Positions 29,192 through 38,500 of a stretch of DNA of 64,000 bases are shown here, piece by piece (the stretch's first letter is position 1; the number at the start of each line of letters is the position of its first letter). The position numbers were made by a program, and so were the translations under genes. The stretch is from Linnemannia elongata (lineage: Eukaryota; Mortierellomycota; Mortierellomycetes; Mortierellales; Mortierellaceae). The notes beneath the pieces are model-generated. The model ran no database searches, was not told the origin of the DNA, and saw only the letters and a program-made list of their open reading frames with translations. The stretch lies in assembly GCA_036320915.1 (NCBI GenBank), contig JAXBDG010000018.1, positions 1,116,001-1,180,000 of the forward strand, in the 5' to 3' direction.

Positions 29192-32100
29192 ATGTCTACT
29201 CCGCCGCCATCAAGGCCATCCAACTCTGCTTCTTCGGACTCTAGGAAGTGGAGCAGAAGGAGTAAACGCCCCCTTCTTCAGGTGCAGCAGTTCACCAAGG
29301 CCAGTCGTATGAAAAGTGCTTCAAGTGCCTATGATGCGCTCACTCAGGCGAAGGACAATCAAAATATCGAATCCACTTTACGTACACTCAGAAAGCAGCG
29401 ACTGAGCGAGTACATGCAACCAGTCTACATTGACCCTATGGCCAAGCTTACTCTCCAAGCTTCGGGTGACACGCTGTTCCCACTGATGAACATGGTTAAG
29501 GATTTTCTCTCTGGTGATTCTGAAGTCATGCTAATCCTGGGCGACTCGGGAGCGGGAAAGTCGACGTTTAACCGACACTTGGAGTATGAGCTCTGGAAGG
29601 AGTATAAATGTGGAGACAGCATTCCCCTGCTCATCAACCTGCCCGCCCTGGAGCGACCGGAGTGGGAGCTGGTTGCAGAGCAATTGAGGACATATGACTT
29701 TACGGGCGACCAGATTCGTGAACTGAAAAAGCACCGCCAGTTTGTGTTGATCTGCGATGGTTACGACGAGAGCCAGCTCACCTCCAATCTCCACACCACC
29801 AACCTCCTCAACCGATCTGGACAGTGGGAAGTCAAGTTACTTATTACTTGTCGCACCCAGTACCTTGAGTCTGACTACCGAGGACGGTTTGTGCCTTTGG
29901 TTCCGAGGAAGTACAATCAGCCAGCGGACAACCTCTTCATGGAAGCCATCATCGCTCCCTTCTCCAAGGAACAGATCGAGGATTATGTCGAGCGATATGT
30001 CCCCCTCGAGCCTCGAACGTGGGTCAAGAAGGATTACATGGACAAGCTGGAAACCATTCCAAATTTGATGGATCTGGTCAAGAATCCTTTCCTTCTGACG
30101 CTATGCCTGGAGGCCCTTCCTGATGTCGTCAAGGACAAGTCCGATCTCTCGAAACTCCGCGTCACTCGTGTTCAGCTTTACGACAACTTTGTGTGGCACT
30201 GGCTCGGAGTCAACAAACGTCGACTGCAGGATCACAGGTTGGACAAAGACAACCGTCTAGCGTTTGAGGGGTTGCTGGACGATGGATTCGAGAGCAACGG
30301 CATAAGGTTTCAGCAGAACCTGGCTGCGGCAATCTTTCGGGAGCAGGATGGAAAGCCCATTGTTGTCTACACGGAAAGGCGCGACGGGTCCACATGGAAG
30401 GCTACGTTTTTTGGCCATAGTCCAGGTATCACCCTTCTACGCGGTGCCAGTCTTTTGAGTCGAGCTGGGACACAGCATCACTTTGTCCATCGATCCATCC
30501 TCGAGTTCTTTTATTCTTGTTCCATTTATGGACCTGCTGACAGCAGCAACGAGTTTGCTCCGCATGCTCATTTCGACTCTAGTAATCCCGCCAGCCACCC
30601 CCTATCTCAGAGAAACCTTGTTGTCGAGCCCTCGATCATCCAATTCTTGGCGGAGCGCGTGCCATTGGACCCAGGATTCAAGCAACAGCTTCTCGAAATT
30701 ATTGAGCTGTCCAAGACCGATGACCATACCGCTTGCGCCGCGGCGAACGCCATTACTGTCTTGGTCAAAGCTGGGGTGTCGTTCAACGGGACGGATTTTC
30801 GAGGCATCCGAGTTCCAGGGGCTGATTTGTCTGGTGGGCAATTCGACTCGGCGGAAATGCAGGAGGCAGACCTTACAGGTGTCAACCTTACTAGGAGTTG
30901 GATTAGGCAGGCGGACCTCACCAAGGCGCGGATGGAGGGAGTGGAGTTCGGAGAATTGCCATTTTTGAAAGAAGAAGACATGGTGTGTTCATGTGCTTAC
31001 TCGGCTGATGGGAAGCTCTTTGCTGTGGGTCTAGATGATGGTAATATCAAAGTTTACGACACTGCAACTTGGACAGGGCCCCGTGCATTGCCCGGCTACG
31101 AGGGAGATGCCACTGCCATCGCCTTCTCACCTTCAGGTCAGCAACTTGTCTCTGGCAGTCGTGACTGCACCCTGTCATTATGGAACTTGCAGAAGGAGGC
31201 ACAGCGTCTCATTTTGAACGGACATCTCGACGGTGTGACCGATGTAGCGTTTTCTCCATCCGGCGACCAGGTTGCCTCTGCCAGTCTCGACGAGACCGTG
31301 AGACTGTGGGACTCGCACACTGGCAACAATCTTCTCATCTTGTATGATCATACCGATATGGTCCAGAGTGTTGCCTACTCGCCAGACGGACGAAACATTG
31401 CCTCGGGGGGATATGATGGGGCGATACGAATCTTTGACACTCACTCTGGACAGATGGGCTTGACTCTGGAGAACGAGATGGGATACCTTCATTGTGTTAT
31501 ATATTCTTCAGATAGTCACTGGATCGCTGCAGGAGGTTATAAGGGCATGTTGCACCTTTGGGAGACGACATCCGGCACATCAAGAAGAAAATGGCAGGGA
31601 CATGAATCAGACGTCAGTGCGGTGGACTTTTCGCCAGACAGTAAACGGATTGCGTCATCATGCTTCGATATGGTCAAACTATGGGACGTCCACACAGGCA
31701 CCTTGCTTTCTGTCTTTGCGGGCCATTCCCGCTCCGTGAAAAGCATTGTGTTCTCGCCGAACGGTATGCAGTTGGCTTCAGGAGGCATGGATGAGACCGT
31801 CCGATTATGGGATGCAACTACCCCTGGAGCGGGACTCGACTTGGACAGTTATCAAGCTGATGCCATCACGGGTGTGGCGTATTCTTCCGATGGAAGGAGC
31901 CTAATCTCTGGCGGTGCCTCTGGGATTGTGCGACTGTATGATGCGGTGACCGGAAAGCCCGGCCTTGTGCTTCAGTGTGGTTCTGACAATGCCAAATGTG
32001 TAGCGATTTCATCAGACGGTCTCCGAATCGCCACTGCCGGATGGGATGAATTCGTCAGAACATGGAATGCCGACTCTGGTGCTCTCGAGTTTACCCTCAA

Positions 32101-32992
32101 AGGTCACAAAGTCTGCATCGAGGCCTTGACGTTCTCGCCAGATGGTCAGTGGATTGCCTCCGGAAGCTGGGACAACACTGTACGCCTTTGGTGTGCTCGT
32201 TCAGGAACACCTGGCCGCGTGCTCTCGAGTCATAAAAACTGGGTAATGCACGTGGCATTCTCGCCGTGTGGTCTAAACATTGTATCTGGCAGCAGGGACG
32301 GTACTGGCGAATCACGAGTTATCGTGGATGTCTCGTATGGTCTACAGGACATAACTATATCGCCAACCGCCAGACAAATCGCATTGGTTAAGGGTGGAAG
32401 TACAAGGGTCGAATTGTGGAACGAGGAAAGCGATGAAGCCTTGCAGATCCTAGACCACGATGGCGAAGTTGATGTTGTTTCCTGGTCACCTTGCGGTCAA
32501 TGGATTGCCTCAGCCTTTGAGGACGTGGTATGGCTATGGCATTTGGTCAGGAGAGGTACTGAACAGAAGTGGGAGCATGTACTGGTTATCGGGGACTTTC
32601 TCAGTGGAGTCTCTGGTGTAGCTTGGAGGCCGGACGAGTTGGAGTTTGTTGCTGGTTCGATTTCTGGGTTTATACAAGTATGGAGGCTAGTTGAGGAGTC
32701 GGACAGCACGTTCTCTGCGAGGTTGATGTGGAGTTCGGGACGCACTGCGTTTGCAGCCGCGAATGCAGTTATAGTCGACGTCGTTGGTCTTAGTGAGATG
32801 AACAAGAGATTGCTGAAGCAGCGCGGCGCCAAGGACAGATCAGAGACACCCGACGACACTATGGACAAGAGCCAGGACGAAAGCCAGAACGACTACTCGG
32901 ATGAGGACCAGGACGATTATGCGGACGAGAACGATGACGACTACTTGGAAGGGAACCACAGCGAGAACCAGGAAGAGAGTGACACCGAATAA
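29192..32992 (+). CDS. NACHT-pentapeptide-WD40 protein, copy D (1266 aa)
   Basis: The start is the ATG at 29192 (MSTPPPSRPSN), the first one after the leader-intron acceptor; a frame extension upstream would need a GTG start inside the intron boundary. P-loop GDSGAGKS begins at residue 117; Walker B is FVLICDGYDE; pentapeptide-like repeats include TDFRG, GADLSGG and EADLTG. WD40 repeats correspond to the 14 of copies B and C, except that in blade 11 eight residues are gone: SGSRDGTGESR stands where B has a full GTVRVWDIGTGESR, so the last strand and WD signature of that blade are lost in frame. Blade 6 also lacks two residues (SSCFDMVKLWD). The acidic tail has its own Asp/Tyr/Gln repeat number. 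It lies on the opposite strand to copies A-C and is more similar in parts to copy E. Confidence 0.92.
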   Translation: MSTPPPSRPSNSASSDSRKWSRRSKRPLLQVQQFTKASRMKSASSAYDALTQAKDNQNIESTLRTLRKQRLSEYMQPVYIDPMAKLTLQASGDTLFPLMNMVKDFLSGDSEVMLILGDSGAGKSTFNRHLEYELWKEYKCGDSIPLLINLPALERPEWELVAEQLRTYDFTGDQIRELKKHRQFVLICDGYDESQLTSNLHTTNLLNRSGQWEVKLLITCRTQYLESDYRGRFVPLVPRKYNQPADNLFMEAIIAPFSKEQIEDYVERYVPLEPRTWVKKDYMDKLETIPNLMDLVKNPFLLTLCLEALPDVVKDKSDLSKLRVTRVQLYDNFVWHWLGVNKRRLQDHRLDKDNRLAFEGLLDDGFESNGIRFQQNLAAAIFREQDGKPIVVYTERRDGSTWKATFFGHSPGITLLRGASLLSRAGTQHHFVHRSILEFFYSCSIYGPADSSNEFAPHAHFDSSNPASHPLSQRNLVVEPSIIQFLAERVPLDPGFKQQLLEIIELSKTDDHTACAAANAITVLVKAGVSFNGTDFRGIRVPGADLSGGQFDSAEMQEADLTGVNLTRSWIRQADLTKARMEGVEFGELPFLKEEDMVCSCAYSADGKLFAVGLDDGNIKVYDTATWTGPRALPGYEGDATAIAFSPSGQQLVSGSRDCTLSLWNLQKEAQRLILNGHLDGVTDVAFSPSGDQVASASLDETVRLWDSHTGNNLLILYDHTDMVQSVAYSPDGRNIASGGYDGAIRIFDTHSGQMGLTLENEMGYLHCVIYSSDSHWIAAGGYKGMLHLWETTSGTSRRKWQGHESDVSAVDFSPDSKRIASSCFDMVKLWDVHTGTLLSVFAGHSRSVKSIVFSPNGMQLASGGMDETVRLWDATTPGAGLDLDSYQADAITGVAYSSDGRSLISGGASGIVRLYDAVTGKPGLVLQCGSDNAKCVAISSDGLRIATAGWDEFVRTWNADSGALEFTLKGHKVCIEALTFSPDGQWIASGSWDNTVRLWCARSGTPGRVLSSHKNWVMHVAFSPCGLNIVSGSRDGTGESRVIVDVSYGLQDITISPTARQIALVKGGSTRVELWNEESDEALQILDHDGEVDVVSWSPCGQWIASAFEDVVWLWHLVRRGTEQKWEHVLVIGDFLSGVSGVAWRPDELEFVAGSISGFIQVWRLVEESDSTFSARLMWSSGRTAFAAANAVIVDVVGLSEMNKRLLKQRGAKDRSETPDDTMDKSQDESQNDYSDEDQDDYADENDDDYLEGNHSENQEESDTE

Positions 32993-33244
32993 AACTCACT
33001 AAATAAAACGCCTTCGAAATAATTACTAAGTTATGAGTGATCGGGTCTCGTCCAACCTTTGACCTTTCATCAACCATTGTGCGCCATTGGAACTTTCTTT
33101 GTTTGATTCAGAACAATTGTCACAATCAACTCTCAAATACAAGGTAAGACAGAGAAGAGAAAAGGGGGAAGGAAAAAGAGAAATAAACACCTGCAAGGGG
33201 GAAATAAAACTAAAAACGGCTGGGAAGGGATAGCAGATCGAGAA

Positions 33245-34060
33245 TCAAGCAGAAGGCCGGTAGATGGTGTTGGTGAAGGCAATGCTCCTGCCCGTTTTGT
33301 GGAGATGTAAAAAGATGAGGCGGTCGAACCAGGTATGCTCATATGCAGGTGGGTAGTTGTCCATGATCTCAAGGAAAGTCAATCGGTTCTTAATGTCCTG
33401 GATGTTTGCTCTCATTCTTGAACACTTCCTTTGCATGGATAGGCAACGCATCTCTCTATCATCGCATGTGAAAAAAGGCGGCAGGGTGAGTTCAACAGAG
33501 CATGAAGTAATAATTTTTGTAGATAACCTCTCTGCTAAGGAAGAAGGCTAACTTACTGCAACAGCATCGGAAACGATAACCCCCTTCAGTTCTTACCCAT
33601 CTCGATCCATAATGCCCAGTTTGAGGTTGTAGATAAAGAGGAACCTGGGCTTAGTGACAACAGTTTCAGGCTCCCACATCGTACAGGGAATCAAGACAAG
33701 ATTCTATGCCATGGCAAAAAAGGTGGAGTAAAGAGTGGTGTGTTTGTGGTAAAGGCAGCTGGTAGCCATCTGAGCCAGCTTCCACCTTACTCGCGTGGAT
33801 CTTGCTTGTTTGTTTGGTTGAGAAAGATAAGTAAATGGAGTGATATCATCTGTTTAATTTGCCCACCCAGTTGCAGCCTTCCCCGAGTTCCTTTGTCTTT
33901 ATCAGGGTAATGATCGAACGATCCATGGCTTTGTTGGCTGTCATGTAGTTGGTGTTGAATTTTGCGACTGCTCCATTAAGAGAAAGGAAGGAAGAGAAAG
34001 AGTGAAGGGCGTAATCGGGGAAGAGAGGGAGTGTTGCAGGGAACAATTTTGAGAAAGGTT
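33245..34060 (-). pseudogene. Decayed unrecognised gene, convergent to copy D
   Basis: A longer version of the fragments at 2263 and 8169. Reading the minus strand, recognisable blocks are VAKFNTNYMTANKAMD (about 33950), FLFIYNLKLGIMDRDG (about 33640) and the tail DIKNRLTFLEIMDNYPPAYE ... TNTIYRPSA ending at 33245. The blocks are separated by intron-like gaps and frame breaks, including an early stop after DRDG. The same blocks appear at 41482-42290. I cannot name the protein. Confidence 0.5.
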
Positions 34061-35404
34061 GTAAGCAAGAGTGGGTGTAGAGGACCTATCGTATCGTGTT
34101 AGATGTGGAAAAAAGGAAAAAACAGTTGGGAATGATTGCTCAGTGAGGTGGAGAGCCCTCCATATGAGCGAACACAACAAAGCGCCTCTCTGTACGCTCG
34201 AGGTGTCCCTCACTTATTTCTTTCTCGGTTTCTTTTATTCATGATCAAACTCAATTCGTTTCACCGCTTTTATCAATGCCAGTGCACCTGAACCTTTCTC
34301 TATCTCTCTCTCTGTCTATTCTCTCTTCCCGGCTCCCATGTAAAAAGAACGAGGAAAAACTCCACCTCGGCAACACCTCGAGCCCTTAAACACCAAAACA
34401 TGGGAATCGAGAAAAATTGTTCAGCTCCCGCGACTGCGCCGCGGACACTTGCTAGTATCTTGGAAGCCACGATTGTCAACCACTGCCAAAAAGCGACTAT
34501 TTTTCCTTCATATTTTGGTTGACCCAATGGTCCAATGGCCGTCTCTCTTCTTTCTTATGTGCTGCCCTGCCTTGTGCAACGCCAAACTAAGGGGGCAGAA
34601 AAAAAAAGTAAAATACAAATCTCGAGTGGGAGATGGGTGCTTGCTAACAAAGGTAACGAGAGAGACAAAGAATCCTTCTCTTTCGTCAATTCCACTTCTT
34701 CCACCTCTGAACGCTCTTTCCGCATCCTCCCCCCCTTCAACATCCTTTGTCCTCCTCGTTCGACATTCATCATTCTCGCCTCACGCAGTGAATCAGTCCT
34801 CTTGGAATCTCCATCGGCACATCACCATCCACAACACACAACCATAAAACATATTAAGACAACGCTCGCATCAGAGTCATTGGCCTCGAAAACGCTAATA
34901 AGCGCACCTCCAACCAACCAGCCCTAGCAACTTTACGTCGTCACCACCCACTTAGGAGTAGTATTGTTCACTTTTCTCGGGGTAATGAAAGCAAGTGTGA
35001 AAATACGCGTGGAGAGGAGTTCATAGCCCCTATTATTTAACCCCACACTAATCCTCTTCTCTCTTCGTATGCGTATACACCTTCATCCAGGGCCTAGCAA
35101 GTCAAGCCGTCACCAACTACACAACCAACTACCGAAAATACAAGAGAGACAGTGCAAGTAGAGTAAGTCAAGGGAGGGAAAACTCAACAACAAAAGGCGG
35201 AATTGGTTATTCTTTTTTCAGTGTACAGCTAAATTTCGCCTAAAGAACAAAAAGGGCACTTTGCCATGCGTGGATCAACCAGTGAGAGTCTGAATGGCAT
35301 CCTCCTAAATTACGTCAATAGCTTCTCCATACTATACTCACACCTGTCCATCACCTCCACACAACTTCCACTAGCAGCCAGATTGTTCTTGAAACCCGCT
35401 TAAG
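34061..35404. other. Intergenic and leader of copy E
   Basis: The left 250 bp are still homologous to 42291-42520, which gives the extent of the duplicated 3' flank. The rest holds pyrimidine-rich promoter and leader sequence of copy E. No gene seen. Confidence 0.5.
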
Positions 35405-35496
35405 GTACAAATGAGAATAATTGATATCCATATTTCATTTTCCTCAAGCTAGCCTTGGCATTGCTAACGGATGTTCATCATATTTCATGCTTGTAG
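35405..35496 (+). other. 5' leader intron of copy E
   Basis: Donor CTTAAG|GTACAA and acceptor CTTGTAG give 92 nt; TTGCAACC remains before the ATG at 35505. It sits in the same position as in copies A-D although the following protein sequence is different. Confidence 0.65.
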
Positions 35497-35504
35497 TTGC
35501 AACC

Positions 35505-38500
35505 ATGTCATCTTCGCCTTCCCAAGGCAATCCGCCTTCTTCTCCCACCCCACCTTCTTCTGCTTCTTCAGGACACTCGGAATTGACTTTTGAAGGGCGG
35601 TATGTCCTTTCCGAACTCGAGCGTGCCGCGACTTTGTGCCGCTGGTCATTAAAGACGGGCGATATTCCATCCATCAGGCATGCGCTTGCTGCTACCCAGC
35701 TCGGAACGGCCAACATGTTGAGTCCTTTTGGGCATCATGCTGCAGGTCATGCAAGCACCGAGAGCGCCCATCAACCGCAGCAGAGTACCACGGCATTCAT
35801 CTCTTCTTCGGTCTCGACGAAAACGAGCGTCAGGAATAAGTTCAAACTTTGGAAAACGAACCGCAACAGCATGGAACCCTCTGACATTGCGCCGGTAATG
35901 CCTGAGCTCACTCCCCATAGCCTTGATCAGCGCACCAGCATCACAACACCAAAGGCGAACATCAATCCCGTCTCTTTGGGCTCATACTCTCTAGCCCCAA
36001 CTGCTCAGGTTGCCGCCGTTACTACTAAAAGCCCAGCGGCCTCATTCCTGCCGAGTTCCACCACGACAAGGTCTCTTCGTCTGGATATTTTCTCCGCAAA
36101 CGTTACTCGATATGGTCTTGTCACCGACCTGCCCAAGTCCTGCGCTCGGATAGAAAGTACAGCGCAGCTCGTTTACAGCTGCAGTGTTCTTGCAAAAGCT
36201 CATATAAAGCCGTCACCAGTCTCCGACAGCGAAAATATTCAGGAGCTGCCCCTCGACGACAGTCAGCGAGAGTGGGAGCAGAACTTGGGTCAGGTCGAGC
36301 AGGATCGTCTTCATTGGCTCGTCGATCAGTTGGTCAAAGCGTTTGCCGAGGACCAACTCAAAGGATCTGAGGCCATTACCGAGATAGTTCTTGTTGGTCC
36401 CGTCCTTGACCGCAAGGCATACCGTGGCCTGCTCGCATGCTTCATCTCCAAGTTTGAGCAGACTACTCCACTGGACCTCAATCTCCTCCAGGGTATCGTG
36501 CAGTTAGTCGAGTGCGCTCCCTCCGCATATCTCGTCGACGACGACCTGGTCAGGATCACCACTGTTATTTCCAAGGAGCTCTCATTCACTCACAACGGCA
36601 CCAGCGATCACCCTTTGTACTTGACATGGGCGCTGTCTCGAGTCCTGGATGTGTTGGTGGCTGGCAACGTGAAGGACCTAAACAGGGACCGGGACCATCA
36701 ACCCATGCTGCAGCTATTGACATACCTCAAGAAGAGCGGCAATACTTACCTCAAATACCAGGCTGCCTATGCGTACCAAGCACTTCAGTATGCCCCTGAT
36801 GACGAAACTCCACTCCAGGTCCTGTGGCGATACACTCAGGTGGCAGCGGCGGGCGCATCTGGCATCGCAAGTGTCTTCAGACTCGACCCCTTGGCTTTTC
36901 TCGAAGGCATGGAGAACCTACAGCAGATTGGCGGAGGCGTTGTCGATGTGTTCAAGGCAGGAGTTGAGGGCATGATGGCAGGAATCGATAGCGTCAAAGC
37001 TCTTCGTGAAGGCGGAGGAAGTTTTGTCAGGGCTGCTGAGAAAAGGACCAACTTTCTTGAGAAGCGTTCGTGGTACCTCGCTCTGCAAGGAACCGCCCTC
37101 TTCATTCGACAGGGACGACTCTCCGACCTCAATCGAGTTATTAGTGAGGGTGCATGTCGCCACAGCGCCAACTTTCAGTGGGGAATCTGCCGCCAGCTTG
37201 GAGAGATCGCTGTCGACCCGCTCTGGGATCCCTTCGTCCGCCAGCAGGCTGTGAGCTACCTTGGCGAGCTGTACAATGATGACATCTACTGGAAGACGCA
37301 TGTTGACATCAAGCGATGGATCCTCACCATACTCGTCCATATCTCGGAACTGCCAGACGCGTCACTCAAGAATATCGTTCTTGCGTTGCTGGCGGACTTG
37401 AAGGAGGATGACACCTTGGAGCTTCAAGGCTCTTTTCCACTGAGTAATCGCCTTCCATTACCGGTTACTTTCCCGCTTCTTGTCCAGGTTCAAGGGATCC
37501 CAAGTGTCGAGTACGACCTGGACAGGTTGAAGAAACAGCGACTGGGCGAGTACAAGCTAGCAGTCTACATTGACCCTATGGCCAAGCCCCCCCTCCAAGC
37601 CTCGGATGACACGCTGTTCCCACTGATGAACATGGTTAAGGATTTTCTCTCTGGTGATTCTGAAGTCATGCTAATCCTGGGCGACTCGGGAGCGGGAAAG
37701 TCGACGTTTAACCGACACTTGGAGTATGAGCTCTGGAAGGAGTATAAATGTGGAGACCGCATTCCCCTGCTCATCAACCTGCCAGCCCTAGAGCGACCGG
37801 AAAAGGAGCTGGTTGCAGAGCAATTGAGGACATATGACTTTACGGGCGACCAGATTCGTGAACTGAAAAAGCACCGCCAGTTTGTGTTGATCTGTGATGG
37901 GTACGACGAGAGCCAGCTCACCTCCAACCTCCACACCACCAACCTCCTCAACCGAGCTGGACAGTGGGAAGTCAAGTTACTTATTACTTGCCGCACCCAG
38001 TACCTTGGGCCTGACTACCGAGGACGCTTTGTGCCTTCAGCTGCAGGGAAGTACAATTGCGCAGCGGACGACCTCTTCATGGAAGCCGTCATCGCTCCCT
38101 TCTCCAAGGAACAGATCAAGGATTATGTCGAGCGATATGTCCGCCTCGAGCCACGAATCTGGGTGACGAAGGACTATATGGACAAGCTGGAGGCTATCCC
38201 TAATCTGATGGATCTGGTCAAGAACCCTTTCCTTCTGACACTGTGCCTGGAGGCCCTTCCTAATGTCGTCAAGGGCAAATCCAATCTCTCGAGACTCCGC
38301 GTCACTCGTGTTCAGCTGTACGACAACTTTGTGCGGCACTGGCTCGGAGTCAACAAACGTCGCCTGCAGGAGCACAGGCTGGACAGAGACAACCGTCTAG
38401 CGTTCGAGGGGTTGCTGGACGATGGATTCGAACAGAGTGGGATCAAGTTTCAACAGGATCTGGCGGTGGCGATCTTTCGGGAGCAGGATGGAAGGCCCGT

